The notes under the pieces are model-generated. The model saw only the letters and a program-made list of their open reading frames with translations. It made no database searches and had not been told where the DNA came from. A stretch of DNA of 37,185 bases from Mesotaenium endlicherianum (lineage: Eukaryota > Streptophyta > Zygnematophyceae > Zygnematales > Mesotaeniaceae): contig WELA01002258.1 in assembly GCA_009602735.1 (NCBI GenBank), positions 753,220 to 790,404 of the forward strand, written 5' to 3'. Shown one piece after another: positions 1 to 9,931 of this stretch (the first letter of the stretch is position 1; each line of letters begins with the position of its first letter). Made by a program: the position numbers and the translations under genes.

Positions 1-256
1 GTGGAATACGGGGTCGATGTGCATAATCTGGGGAAGTTCTAGCTTGAAAGTAACGGGGTTGACTTGTTGGATAATTTTGAAGGGTCCCAAATACTTGGGA
101 GAGAACTTGCTGCCGGCAGGCCTGTTGTTCAGGGAAATGTTCTTGGATGATAGTAACACGTTGTCACCCACTCTGTAAGTAATTTCTCTTCTGGATCTGT
201 TTGCCACTCTTGCTTGAGCATCTTGCGCGTGTTGTAGAGCTTTCTTCGCTGCTGTA
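1..256 (-). pseudogene. Displaced integrase C-terminal tail of element A
   Basis: After a one-base loss near 257 the integrase tail continues in another minus-strand frame to the window edge. That frame reads [20 protein letters not shown] and then VNPVTFKLELP, the conserved post-catalytic 'PKYLGPF...VNPV' segment of Ty3/gypsy integrases (an SH3-like DNA-binding tail). Any chromodomain would lie beyond position 1. The sequence shows that the reading frame of pol is broken here. Whether the break is real or a base-call error cannot be told from one copy. Confidence 0.8.
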
Positions 257-3200
257 AGGCTGCTTCAAATGTCTCCATAAAATCTGTGGCTGCAGGTACT
301 TCATCATGGCCAGCCGTGAAGCTCAGTGGCGTGGTCGGATGGAAGCCATAGTTGAGGAAGAATGGGGACTCTTGGGTAGAGGCCTGCGTAGTGTTGTTGT
401 AGGCAAACTCGAGGGGGGTCAAGTACATGTCCCAGTCTTGCTCGAGGGTAGACACGTAGGCCTTTAGAGAGGTCTTTAGGGTACGATTCATACGCTCGGT
501 TTGCCCATCTGATTGTGGGTGGTAGGCAGTAGACATATCCAGCGATGTACCCAAGTTCTTGAAGAGATTTTTCCAGAAATGGCTTGTGAATCTTGGATCT
601 CTATCTGACACAATTCTTGATGGTAGTCCATGGAGTCGGAAGATGTTGTCAAAGATGAGTCTTGCAAGTTGTGGTGCTGTAGCCTTAGTCGTCGTGGGAA
701 TAAAATGAGCCATCTTGGTAAGTCTGTCCACCGCCGTGAGTATTGCATTATGGCCTCGAGGTGTCACGGGCAAGTCCACGATAAGGTCCATTGAGATGTC
801 CGTCCATTGTCTTTCGGGGATTGGTAGTGGTTGGAGGAGTCCTCCCGCCTTTTGCGATGATGGCTTGATTCTTTGGCATGTGTCACAGCTCCTGCAGTAC
901 TCCTTGACTTGCTTAGACATGCCTGGCCAACAATAAGTCCTAGCTAGAACGCCCGTGGTCCTTAGGATTCCAAAGTGTCCTCCAAGAGGGTTGTCGTGTG
1001 CTTCTCGTAGAAGCAAGAGCCGGAGGTCTAAGTCATTAGGAACACATCTCTGGCCCGTATCTTGCCTCACCCAATAATTGCCTTCTTGCTTCTTGCATGG
1101 GTCCAAGGCTGCTTCTCCGTTCTTGTAGTAAGGGTCTCTTTCATAGGCGGCTGAAAATCGAGCTTCCAGATCTGTCTTCAGGGATACCATCACTGCATTT
1201 AATTGCAGTCTTGAGAGGGGGTCAGCCGGGTTTGTCTTGCCGGGCTGGTACTGAATCGTGATGTTGTATTGTTGCAAGTATCCGCTCCATCTTGCTTGTC
1301 TCCTTGAGAGATACGGCTGCGTTTGGAGGTGCTTTAACGCCTCGTGGTCCGTGGTGACCAGTACTTTGCGTCCTTCAACGTAGCAGCGCCAAACCTTCAA
1401 GGCATGTACAATCGCCAATGCCTCTCGCTCCGTGGTTGTATAATTTTGCTCGGCTGGATTTAGCTTCCTTGACTCGTAGGCGATGGGCTGCAGTCCCTTG
1501 CCTTGGTCTTGAAGCAGGATTGCTCCTATTGCATAGGAAGATGCATCGGTGATGACGTGGAAGGGCCAATCTGGGTTTGGACTTGGGAGTGTGAGCACCG
1601 GGGATGTGGTCAATCTTCGCTTTAACTCTTGAAATGCCTCTTCCTCTTTCTCGGTCCATGTATATAGCCTGTCCTTCTTGAGTAGATCTGTCAGGGGGGC
1701 TGCTATGTGCGAGAAGCCTTGGATGAATTTTCTGTACCAATTGGCAAATCCCAAGAATGACTGGAGTTCTTTCTTGGTCGTGGGGGTTGGCCATTCCTCC
1801 ACCACCGTGGTCTTCTTGGGGTCTATCTTGATGCCATCAGCAGTCACGTGGAGACCTAGGAACTCCACTTCTTGTTTGGCAAACTCGCATTTTGACTCCT
1901 TCGCAAACAGCTTGTTTTGCTTCAATACTTCAAGGACTTCTTTCAAGTGTCTCGCATGCTCTTCAAGGGTCTTGCTGTAGATAAGGATGTCATCGATGAA
2001 TACCACCACAAATCTGTCCAACATGGGCTGAAATATGGTGTTCATCATAGTCATGAAAGTTGCTGGCGCGTTGGTGAGTCCAAATGGCAGGACCATGAAC
2101 TCAAAATGTCCATATCTTGTCCTGAATGCCGTCTTCTCTATGTCCGGTTCTGCGATGCGAATCTGGTGGTAGCCGCTCCGTAAGTCAATCTTCGTGAAGT
2201 ACTTGGCTCCAACCAGCCGGTCCATGAGCTCATCCATGCGCGGCAGCGGGTATCGATTCTTGATGGTGATCTTGTTGAGGGCGCGATAGTCCACACACAT
2301 CCTCAAGGTACCATCTTTCTTCTTGACAAATAGCACCGGGGCTCCAAATGGCGACTTGCTAGGTCGAATGAAGCCATGCTCCAGTAGCTCCTTGATTTGC
2401 TTCTTGACTTCGTCTAGCTCCGTGTATGACATTTTGAACGTAGGCCGAGAGATGGGCTTGCTTCCGGGCTCCAACTCTATCTTGTGGTCTACGAATCTTT
2501 TGGGGGGTAGGCCCTTGGGCAATTCCGGGGAGAACACTTCTTTGTAGTCCTCTAAGACTTCTTGTATCTCCTTGGGAACGGGGCTGCCTTCTTGACTCTC
2601 GATGTCTTTCTTGATGTCTTTTGGCGTGATCAAGGCCAAAAGAAGCTCGTGTCCCTTCCTCACAAGTCTCTTGAGTTGGAGGGCGGACAATAGTATCTCG
2701 TGTGCCGGCTTCTGGATGTCTTGGGTCTGGATATTCTGGATTGCGCGCAAAATACAGATTCTTGAAGTGATGTCATTCTTGATCTTGATAGTACCGGTCC
2801 TCCAATCAACTTGGGGGTTGTGCTTGGTCAACCAAGGCGTCCCTAGGATGACGTCGTACTTGCCCAATTGCATGGGGGAGAACACTACTCTATCCTTGAA
2901 GGACTTGATAGAGAGTGCCAAGGGGTACGTCTTCTTGGAAGGGGTAGTATAGGAGAATCCATCGGGCATCATAATCTCCTCGTCGTGGTCAAGAGTTCGC
3001 ATAGTAATACCGTGCTTGGTGGCAAAATCTGCAGCAATGAAGTTGCCTTGAGCTCCGCTATCCACCAAGATGTGGACCTTCTCTCCTCCAAGGTAACCTC
3101 TCAAACTCATTGGGGCTGGAACGTCGTCTTCAACGGGGGTCTCCACCTCACTTGGCGTGTTGCCTTCTCGTGAAGTGGGTCTTGGGGTGGTAGGCTCCTG

Positions 3201-3281
3201 GCCTACCGGCGCTGTCCGTTTTTTGACAACTTTTTGGGGCATGAAAGTGCACGATGGCCCTTTTCCTTGCAATAGAAGCAT
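129..3281 (-). CDS. pol: Pol polyprotein of element A (protease-RT-RNase H-integrase)
   Basis: A 1,050-codon frame with every catalytic motif present, numbered from the ATG at 3281. Aspartic protease LVDSGA has its Asp at 74. RT motif [11 protein letters not shown] carries D366 and motif C FVVVFIDD carries D430/D431. RNase H has D579, E620 and D645. The integrase zinc finger is H762/H769/C799/C802, and the catalytic triad D832, D893, E929 has the spacing D-x60-D-x35-E. It replicates and inserts the element through a cDNA. The frame overlaps the gag end by 79 bases in the -1 phase, so the ATG at 3281 is probably not the natural start: Pol is more likely made by frameshifting at 3218-3224. From about residue 1009 the frame leaves the conserved tail. 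Confidence 0.95.
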   Translation of the reverse strand: MLLLQGKGPSCTFMPQKVVKKRTAPVGQEPTTPRPTSREGNTPSEVETPVEDDVPAPMSLRGYLGGEKVHILVDSGAQGNFIAADFATKHGITMRTLDHDEEIMMPDGFSYTTPSKKTYPLALSIKSFKDRVVFSPMQLGKYDVILGTPWLTKHNPQVDWRTGTIKIKNDITSRICILRAIQNIQTQDIQKPAHEILLSALQLKRLVRKGHELLLALITPKDIKKDIESQEGSPVPKEIQEVLEDYKEVFSPELPKGLPPKRFVDHKIELEPGSKPISRPTFKMSYTELDEVKKQIKELLEHGFIRPSKSPFGAPVLFVKKKDGTLRMCVDYRALNKITIKNRYPLPRMDELMDRLVGAKYFTKIDLRSGYHQIRIAEPDIEKTAFRTRYGHFEFMVLPFGLTNAPATFMTMMNTIFQPMLDRFVVVFIDDILIYSKTLEEHARHLKEVLEVLKQNKLFAKESKCEFAKQEVEFLGLHVTADGIKIDPKKTTVVEEWPTPTTKKELQSFLGFANWYRKFIQGFSHIAAPLTDLLKKDRLYTWTEKEEEAFQELKRRLTTSPVLTLPSPNPDWPFHVITDASSYAIGAILLQDQGKGLQPIAYESRKLNPAEQNYTTTEREALAIVHALKVWRCYVEGRKVLVTTDHEALKHLQTQPYLSRRQARWSGYLQQYNITIQYQPGKTNPADPLSRLQLNAVMVSLKTDLEARFSAAYERDPYYKNGEAALDPCKKQEGNYWVRQDTGQRCVPNDLDLRLLLLREAHDNPLGGHFGILRTTGVLARTYCWPGMSKQVKEYCRSCDTCQRIKPSSQKAGGLLQPLPIPERQWTDISMDLIVDLPVTPRGHNAILTAVDRLTKMAHFIPTTTKATAPQLARLIFDNIFRLHGLPSRIVSDRDPRFTSHFWKNLFKNLGTSLDMSTAYHPQSDGQTERMNRTLKTSLKAYVSTLEQDWDMYLTPLEFAYNNTTQASTQESPFFLNYGFHPTTPLSFTAGHDEVPAATDFMETFEAALQQRRKLYNTRKMLKQEWQTDPEEKLLTEWVTTCYYHPRTFP
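3189..3224 (-). promoter_or_regulatory. Candidate -1 programmed frameshift site, gag/pol of element A
   Basis: On the minus strand the heptamer A AAA AAC (3224-3218) is exactly in phase with the gag codons (tcA AAA AAC gga). After 10 bases comes a perfect 7-bp stem, GGTAGGC (3207-3201) pairing with GCCTACC (3195-3189) around a 5-base loop. The gag stop TAG (3205-3203) lies in the stem. A -1 slip moves the ribosome into the pol frame. AAAAAAC is an established retroviral slippery heptamer; function here is inferred. Confidence 0.75.
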
Positions 3282-4482
3282 AGTCCAGCCGTCATGAGAG
3301 CTTCTTTTTCAGCCGGGGAGAGTCTTGCTTTCACTCCTTGCTGGTTTCTTGCATCATAAGTGTCATTGGAGGGTCTTCCACTCTTCCGGGCAGCCGCGGG
3401 GTCCCTTTTAATAACTCCGATTTCCATGGGTGTGGGTTCAGATTCGGATGTGGAAGGAGCTGCATACACCCGCGTCGTCGGTACCCATGAAGATGAAGGC
3501 ACGGAGTGCTTGAAATCCAAGGTATCCACCTTTTGGGCCACTTCAATGATCTTTGAGAAGTTCGTCAAGTCGCGCAACTCCACTTCCTTTGCCACCTTGG
3601 GTTTGAGGCCAAAGATGTAACGGTCAATCTTCTCCTCGAGAGACATGTTGGGGATCTCAAGAGTGAGGGCGTGAAATCTGGATGTATACTCTTGAACGGA
3701 CGTCGTTTGCTTGAGATGGTGGAGCTTTCCTCGGGCAATCTTCTCCGCATTGATGGGCATGAATTGCTTCTTGAGGGCCTCACGAAAATCTGCCCATCTT
3801 GCATATGATGGTGGGGGCTCTTGGCCGAGCATGGGGTGCACAATAGCTTGATATATAGCCGCTTGATAGTTACGCCACCATGATGTTGCTGCTCCTCTAA
3901 GTAAGGTAACGGCAAAGGGAACGTAGTCCTCCTCGGGTACTTTAAGGAACGGGAGGTACGTCTCCACTTGGTATTGCCATAAATTCAGGTTGGCACCTTT
4001 CCCGGGGTTGAAAGTGTCAGGTTTGCCGGGCTGATGAGTTTCCTTGCTCTCGTTGGCTCTTGTGGAGGCGCTTGAGCCGGGGCTGGATTTTGAGCATTGC
4101 TCGCAATAGGGGCAACCATGGCAGCCATAGCTTCTCTTGACGCTTGCACGGTTGCTTCATAGGTGGCCAAGCCCACTTGGTTGTGGACGGTCATTAGGAA
4201 GGCTGCCCACTCATTTGCGGGAACTCCTTGTGGTGGGGTCAACTTTGCTATAGCGGCTGCCACGGGATTTGACGGTGCTCCTCCTTGTGGTGCTTCTTGT
4301 TGTTGCAGATTTCCTTGAGTAGGCTCTCCCATTGACGCTGGAGGAGGGTGTGCTCCTACTTGTGGTGCTTCTTGTTGTTGCAGATTTTCTTGAGTGGGCT
4401 CTCCCATCGGCGCTGGAGGAGGGTGTCTTGGAGAGGAAGGGCTTCCTTCGAAAGCTTGCTGTTGGTCTTGAGGATCGGCCAT
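3203..4482 (-). pseudogene. gag: Gag of element A (one frameshift)
   Basis: The first part runs from the ATG at 4482 to a stop at 3985. It is Pro/Gln-rich, with two 25-residue tandem repeats (residues 20-44 and 45-69). The second part (to 3203) has the retrotransposon gag core (LLRGAATSWWRN) and a C-terminal zinc knuckle [14 protein letters not shown], a C-x2-C-x4-H-x4-C motif that binds RNA. The frames join if one G is missing near 4028-4030: the other frame there reads KPDTFNPGKGANLNLWQYQV and runs into the second part. Gag would package the RNA. The defect is a single base, so this may be a recent mutation or a sequencing error. Confidence 0.88.
4276..4425 (-). repeat. 2 x 75-bp tandem repeat in gag of element A
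   Basis: Two adjacent 25-codon units, HPPPAPMGEPTQEN... and HPPPASMGEPTQGN..., encode a Pro/Gln-rich segment in the N-terminal part of Gag. The units differ at only a few residues, indicating a recent in-frame duplication. Confidence 0.85.
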
Positions 4483-4499
4483 CTTCTTGTGCTACCAAA

Positions 4500-4518
4500 G
4501 TGCCTAGCTCCGATACCA
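4500..4518 (-). other. Primer-binding site (initiator Met-tRNA type) of element A
   Basis: One base after the LTR the minus strand reads TGGTATCGGAGCTAGGCAC. Plant LTR elements primed by initiator tRNA-Met carry TGGTATCAGAGCC, so 11 of the first 13 bases agree. Position and TGG start fit a minus-strand DNA synthesis primer site and fix the inner LTR border at 4520. Confidence 0.88.
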
Positions 4519-4519
4519 C

Positions 4520-5022
4520 TGTAGTGAAACAGATAGATAAAGTACTTAGTAAAACAGAATACTTTATCTATTCAAGACAAGGATCTTTGAACACAAGTGA
4601 TAGCTTCTTGAAAGAGAGATGGCTTCTTGAAAGTTAATACATTTCTGGATTTTGGCTAGTACAAGAGTGATTTCGGAATGTCTTTCTATGTTCTAGCTCT
4701 TGTTTATATACTTGCTACATAAGTAATTTCTAGGAAGGTGTATGTTGATGTGTTGGCACCCAACACATCCCAAAACTTGCCACCTCTTTCTAGAATAATG
4801 TACACATGTCCTTTTGACCTAAAAATGGCACATCTGACTTTTGCCACATGGAGTTCTTCTAGGTCTTTCCTCTAACTTCGAAAATGCCTTGGAAGGTACA
4901 AAGGACATGAACCAAGTTACTAGAGTACCTATTCACACTTGACTCCACACAATACCACTCCAAATATATTTGAAAATATTAAAATATATGCATACTAATA
5001 TATAATAACTCAAATCACTACA
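4520..5022 (-). repeat. 5' LTR of element A (503 bp, family A)
   Basis: Sense (minus) strand starts TGTAGTGATTTGAG and ends TTTCACTACA, giving TG...CA ends and an 8-bp terminal inverted repeat TGTAGTGA/TCACTACA. The same sequence recurs at 7244-7746 (same length, about 20 differences by eye, roughly 96% identical), at 31950-32451 (more diverged) and, inverted, at 36982-37185. The LTR holds the promoter and poly(A) signals of the element. Confidence 0.95.
4703..4710 (-). promoter_or_regulatory. TATA box candidate in LTR A
   Basis: The minus strand reads TATATAAA in the middle of the LTR, the expected place for the U3 core promoter. The same stretch is kept in the solo LTR (around 7427-7434) but is interrupted in the older copy near 32130. 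Confidence 0.5.
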
Positions 5023-6222
5023 GAAGGACAGCCAGCTGACGAGCGCACTGTTGAAGAACTTATGGCAAGGGCCATTATTCTGAACCCACCTCCTGCTGTA
5101 CAACCCAATGTACCCCTAGGTCGGATACGTGACCGGCTGAATGCGGCAGGAATTGCTGCTGCAAGAGCGAGAGGGACTGTTGAGGACACTACTCAGCGAG
5201 TAGATGCCTATGCTGCTGCTGCATTTGCTAGACTACCACCCCAGAGTGTAGACTTGGGAGCCTTGTTCGTTCAAATCCAGTCGCAAATGGCGACCATGTA
5301 TCAGTCCCAACAGGAGGACAAAAGAATCATAATGTCTCTACTGCGGGACAGAGACCAACTGGGGTCTCAAACCACTGGTGGGGGTGGCAGAGGGCCTAGT
5401 AAGCCCAAGCCGAAACCTCCCCAGGACTATGATTCTGAGGGAAACAGGAAATACTACCTGATCAAGTTTCTCGCGGATGTTGAGCAGTGGCTGGAGAACT
5501 ACCAAGAAGTGCAAGATTACGAGAAGGTCAGGCACATCGGTGCGCTACTGAAAGGCAGTGCCGCAGACTGGTGGCTTTACTGGAAAGGAGAGCGTAAGGC
5601 TCGGCAACTCGGTGACCCTACGTGGGTAGAGTTTGTCGAGAAGTTGCATGAGAAGTTTGATGTCATCAACCAGCAGGAGAAAGCTATCTATGCGATGATC
5701 TCCCTGACACTGAAGCAGACCACTTCAGTTGCTGAGTTTGCTCAAAAGTTCTAGGAGAACATGATGAAGCAGCCAGACTTGCCAGAACGGCATAGGATAG
5801 CATACTTCAGGTATGGCTTGAAATCCGAAGTCTCGAATCATTTTGCTGAGAAGAAGTATGAAAAACTGGCTGACTTGATCCAGGATGCTGATGCCTGGGA
5901 TCAGCAACAGTTTAATCACAAGCGCCAGAGTAATGCTTTGGTGTCTAAGATTGTCAAAAAGCCCCATGGTTCCTACAATGCAATTGAAGGAGACAAGGCT
6001 GAGGATGATCAGGGTGATGGATATGAGTATGAGTATAATGCTATACAATCTAGAGGTAGAGACGGTTTCTCTCGAGGCGGCTATGGAAGAGGTGGTGGTA
6101 GGACAAAGACGAGACCAGCCTCAGCAAAATCTGTTTGCTTCCATTGCCAGCAGACGGGTCACTTCAGAGAGCAGTGTCCAGTCAAACACCTCCCAAAGGT
6201 CGAGAGAAAAGACCAGCCTTAA
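5023..6222 (+). pseudogene. gag: Gag of chromovirus B (5' truncated, one nonsense codon)
   Basis: The frame is open from the LTR border at 5023 through the in-frame ATG at 5062, so the true start was cut off by element A. A single TAG at 5752-5754 interrupts it; the same frame resumes at once and ends at 6222. It contains a helical capsid-like core (LLKGSAADWWLYW, near 5550), an acidic stretch, an RGG-like run and the zinc knuckle CFHCQQTGHFREQC, a C-x2-C-x4-H-x4-C motif at about 6138-6180. The protein would assemble the particle and bind element RNA. Overlap with pol is in the -1 phase, as in elements A and C. Confidence 0.88.
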
Positions 6223-7243
6223 AAAGACAGCAACAATCAGTAATCCAGTCTACTGACTGTGAGGATGCTAGAGTTAGTGAGTCGTCACTAGCTGCCCTCG
6301 TAGCAGGTATTATGGGTCCTGCTGAACTAGATTCACTATGCATGCATGACAACCAGATAAAGGAGACCATCAGCAATATAGACATCCAGAGAGTTCACAC
6401 TCTGGATGCTCTTGTTCCACCTGATGTCCAACATTTCTTTGCTAACTCAGTAGAACAATGCGAAAGTCAGGAAAAGACAGTCCCCCCTATCCTACTGCAT
6501 TGCATGATTGCAAGTAGGAAGGTGAGGGCATTTGTTGACGGAGGGGCGTCACATACTTTTATCCACAAGGACTTAGTTAAGCGGCTAAGGCTGCCTACTG
6601 TCACCCAAGGGAATAGAAAAATATTCCTTAGAGATGCCTCAAGTATCCCGGGAGGAGTTATAACCAAGCCTATTGAGGTCCAGTTAGGTTCTGGCATTGC
6701 AGTTCTAACTGAAACGCTTACATTTGAGGTACTCAACACTGGCTTTTATGATCTCGTGCTAGGCAGGTCCTGGCTTAGTAGACATCAAGCTGAAGTGTGT
6801 TGGAGCAGAGGTACAGTTAAAGTGAGAGGAGCCAGTGATGGGCAGACTAACTTGGCACCCACCAGTGCTCTTCCTCTTGTCCTGCGTGGATGGCAAATGA
6901 AGGAAAAGAAGAGGTGTCACGAAGGATGCAAGTTGCTGAATGCAATGGAGTTTGTCAAAAGCTGGAACCAGAAGGAAGACAGAATGTTCTGTCTGCTGCT
7001 AAGAGAGGTAACTCCCCAACCTGAAGAGGTGGTGGAGAAAATGGTAAGCCCTCCGGAGCACCCTACTGCTGCAAAAATTGTTGCTCAGTACACGGATGTA
7101 TTTAAAATGCCTCCAGGACTACCCCCTAAGAGGGAAGTAGATCATGAGATTGATTTATTACCTGGGAGTCAGCCACCTTGGCAACGCACTTATGGCTTGT
7201 CTTATGTGGAGAGCGAGGAGTTGAAAACACAGATTGCAAAGCN
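6135..7243 (+). pseudogene. pol: Pol of chromovirus B, part 1: protease and RT N-terminus
   Basis: The frame overlaps the end of gag in the -1 phase. It includes the aspartic protease VRAFVDGGASHTFIH; the active-site triplet is DGG rather than the usual DSG/DTG, a variant that also occurs in plant gypsy elements. Then come VLGRSWLSRH and the RT entry segment with GLPPKREVDHEIDLLPGSQPPWQRTYGLS. Real homology stops at the single N at 7243, where the solo LTR begins; the frame runs on artificially into the LTR. The RT continues at 7747. Confidence 0.88.
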
Positions 7244-7746
7244 TGTAGTAAAACAGATAGATGAAGTACTTAGTGAAATGTAATACTTTATCTATTCAAG
7301 ACAAGGATCTTTGAACACAAGTGGTAGCTTCTTGAAAGAGAGATGGCTTCTTGAAAGTTAATATATTTCTGGATTTTGGCAAGTACAAGAGTGATTCTCC
7401 AATGTCTTTCTATGTTCTAGCTCTTGTTTATATACTTGCTACATAAGTAATTTCTAGGAAGGTGTATGTTGATGTGTTGGCACCCAACACATCCCAAAAC
7501 TTGCCACCTCTTTCTAGAATAATGTACACATGTCCTTTTGACCTAAAAATGGCACATCTGACTTTTGCCACATGGAGTTCTTCTAGGTCTTTCCTCTAAC
7601 TTCAAAAATGCCTTAGAAGATTCAAAGGACATGAACCAAGTTACTAGAGTACCTATTCACACTTGACTCCACACAATACTACTCCAAATATATTTGAAAA
7701 CATTAAAATATATGCAAACTAATATATAATAACTCAAATCACTACA
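7244..7746 (-). repeat. Solo LTR of family A inside RT of chromovirus B
   Basis: A full-length 503-bp LTR with TGTAGT...CACTACA ends and no gag or pol attached, in the same orientation as the LTR at 4520-5022. It splits an RT reading frame: codons for LKTQIAK precede it and LEENGYI follows, a natural continuation. The right flank is GCTTG. The left flank shows only GC followed by the N, so a 5-bp target duplication is likely but not provable. Solo LTRs arise by recombination between the two LTRs of one element, but the N at the border leaves room for a collapsed full element. Confidence 0.9.
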
Positions 7747-9226
7747 GCTTGAGGAAAATGGTTATATTTCCCCCAGTAAATCGCCGTACGGCGCACCCAT
7801 CCTATTTGTTAAGAAAAAGGATGGCAGTATGCGGATGTGTGTGGATTACAGAGCCCTGAACAGAATTACAGTAAAGACCAAGTATGCTTTACCCAGAATC
7901 GAGGACTTGCTTGATACCCTGTCTGGTGCTAAGGTATTCAGTAAAATAGATCTCAAGAGTGGTTATCATCAAATCAGAATTGCTGAGGGGGATAAACATA
8001 AGACTGCCTTCGGCACCCGTAATGGACATTATGAGTTCAACGTGATGCCATTTGGACTGACTAATGCTCCTGCGACCTTCATGGAGCCTAAGAAAGTCCA
8101 GACCATAAGGGACTGGCCAGTACCAGTGTCTGTCTTTGAACTTAGATCCTTCCTTGGGTTGGCTAACTACTACAGGAGATTTATTGAGAATTATTCTACA
8201 AAGGCCACTAAACTGACTGACCTTACTAAGAAAGACATAGGGTATGTGTGGGGGAAAGAGCAGCAGGCTGCCTTCCAGACCCTTAAAGATGCCCTTTGTG
8301 CTGCCCCAGTGCTAGCCGTGTATGACCCCAGCAAATCGGTGCAGGTGGTCACTGATGTCTCTGACTTTGCCATGGGTGCTATTTTGTTGCAGCCTGCTGA
8401 CAAAACCACCAAGGATGGTAAGGTACGGCAGGAGTGGCCCCCTGTGTTGTACGAGTCTATGAAATTTAATCCAGCCGAGATTAATTACTCAGTGCATGAT
8501 AAAGAGCTGCTAGCTATCATTCATGTGCTCAAACAGTGGAGAGCATACTTACATGGTAAAGCTTTTAAGGTGATTACAGATCATCTAGCTCTGACCCACT
8601 TTCAGAAGAAGTCCAAGCTGTCGAGGAGGGAGAACCGCTGGAGCCAGATGCTGGAGCAGTTCCAAGTCCAGATCGACTACAAACCAGGGAAGTTGAATCC
8701 TGCTGATGCACTCTCTAGAAGACCTGACTTGCAAGAAAGAAACTTTAGTCAGCATGCTGTAGATAAAGTCCTGTGTGCACTCACTTCACTAAAGGTGAAA
8801 AAGTCCTTCCTTGAACAACTTAGGAAAGCCTACCTTTCTGACCCAACATTTGAGCCCAGCCCCACTATTGGTGTGTGTTGTGCTACTGCACTCGGGTACC
8901 GGCTTAAAGCAGGGGTCTGCGTGACTGAAACCACTTCAGGAAGGCTGAAGCTGGTCATTCCTAATAACTTGCAAATAAGGTCTCTCTTACTAAATCGAGC
9001 GCATGACAGTTTACTGGGTGGGCATTTGGGGCAGGCCAAAACTGTTGGCAAATTGGCAAAACATTATCATTGGGAGGGGTTGCCCCGGGAGGTCTTGAAA
9101 TTTGTGAAGTCCTGTGATCAGTGTCAGAGAAATAAGTCTAGGCACACACCACCGAGAGGTCTGAACGATGGGAAAGTATATCTTTGGACTGGGTGGTCAC
9201 ACTCAAAGAACTGCCAATGGGCATGA
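7747..9226 (+). pseudogene. pol: Pol of chromovirus B, part 2: RT, RNase H, integrase zinc finger
   Basis: RT motif [14 protein letters not shown] is intact, but after [13 protein letters not shown] (about 8085) the frame jumps directly to [12 protein letters not shown]. Compared with element A (residues 411-487) and the remnant at 18596-19042, about 77-84 codons are missing, including the FLDD catalytic box, without loss of frame. RNase H follows with [11 protein letters not shown] and VITDH, then the RNase H-integrase linker. The integrase zinc finger is [10 protein letters not shown]...CDQCQR. The frame leaves integrase near 9160, where a segment corresponding to about ten codons before the first catalytic Asp is also missing. 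Enzymatically dead. Confidence 0.9.
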
Positions 9227-9569
9227 TTCAACCCTGGTAGTCGTGGATAAACTGACAAAAATGGTCATTTTAATCTCCACAACTGTCAAAGTGACTGCAC
9301 TCGAAACAGCGAGACAATTCCACAACCATGTAATATGCCAACATGGGCTCCCCTCTAATATCAGCTCAGACAAAGACTCAAAATTTACCTCTAAGTTTTG
9401 GAGAGCTTTAATGGGGTTAATGGGAGTCAAACAGCTGCTCAGCACAGCTAACCACCCTCAGACTAATGGGCAGACTGAACGAACTAACCGAGTTCTGCAG
9501 GAGGTGTTGAGAGCATACATTAACCAAAAACAAGATAATTGGGATGACCTGTGCTATGGGAGTCTTTAA
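9168..9569 (+). pseudogene. Integrase core of chromovirus B
   Basis: From about 9209 the frame reads [18 protein letters not shown], then LPSNISSDKDSKF (second catalytic Asp) and HPQTNGQTERTNR (catalytic Glu). The first Asp (SLDWVV, near 9180-9197) lies in another frame, so a small indel separates them. Past DNWDDL the frame runs out: the segment with the conserved EFAYN motif is deleted. Confidence 0.85.
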
Positions 9570-9730
9570 CTCACCCTGACGTAATTGAAAATCGGGTCTT
9601 CCTCCAGTTAACTCAAGAGTTTGCTGACACCCTGTCAGAAGTCCAGCAGAATCTGCACAAAGCCCAAGAAAACCAACAAACGTACGCTAATCAGCACCGT
9701 CGAGAACTGACCTTTTCTAAGGGCGATTTG
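9570..9730 (+). pseudogene. Post-integrase segment of chromovirus B up to the hAT insertion
   Basis: The frame continues with ESLTHPDVIENRVFLQ and EVQQNLHKAQENQQTYANQH, then RRELTFSKGDL, the helical linker before the integrase SH3-like tail. It stops being element sequence exactly at 9730, where the hAT terminal repeat starts. The next codons of the same domain resume at 13365. Confidence 0.85.
9723..9730. repeat. hAT-1 target-site duplication, left copy
   Basis: GCGATTTG, repeated without mismatch at 13365-13372 directly outside the other terminus. Eight bases is the standard hAT target duplication length. Confidence 0.95.
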
Positions 9731-9748
9731 CAGGGTTACGCCGTACGC
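9731..9748 (+). repeat. hAT-1 left terminal inverted repeat
   Basis: CAGGGTTACGCCGTACGC, identical to the reverse complement of 13347-13364. CAGGG starts are common in hAT elements. Confidence 0.95.
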
Positions 9749-9905
9749 CGGAGTGGCCGACCCCGTACGCTTAATTAAGCGTACTGAGTTAGTTCGTCGT
9801 ACTAAGCGTACGAATTTTCAATCCGCACGTGCGCGACGTCCAAGAGACGTCCAACATCCGTTTTGTCCGCCAGGTTTGGCTTTGTGTTTCATTTTTTCCC
9901 AAAAA

Positions 9906-9931
9906 CTTGTCGATCAAGATCGATCGACAAG
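9906..9931. repeat. Perfect 10-bp inverted repeat in hAT-1 left arm
   Basis: CTTGTCGATC (9906-9915) and GATCGACAAG (9922-9931) flank a 6-base spacer, so either strand can fold a 10-bp hairpin. It lies about 175 bp inside the left end. It could be a transposase or host-factor site; function unknown. Confidence 0.7.

Larger units (their letters stand above)
1..5022 (-). mobile_element. Ty3/gypsy LTR retrotransposon A (5' LTR, gag, pol; 3' end off-window)
   Basis: Read on the minus strand the order is LTR (5022-4520), primer-binding site (4518-4500), gag (4482-3203), then pol with protease, reverse transcriptase, RNase H and integrase. That order (integrase last) is diagnostic of Ty3/gypsy. The 3' LTR would lie left of position 1. 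Only two one-base frame breaks are visible, near 4030 in gag and near 257 at the end of integrase, so this is the youngest-looking element here. It is inserted in the gag of chromovirus B, whose open frame begins exactly at 5023. Related copies lie at 7244-7746, 31950-34156 and 36776-37185. Confidence 0.95.

Noticed and set aside
1375-1980. Opposite-strand and alternate-frame ORFs within pol of element A
   Set aside because: They are shadows of the conserved minus-strand pol frame, which carries all catalytic motifs.
6238-6257. TCAGTA/TACTGA hairpin as a frameshift stimulator for chromovirus B
   Set aside because: It is only 6 bp and starts about 40 bases after the candidate heptamer, too far for a classical -1 stimulator.
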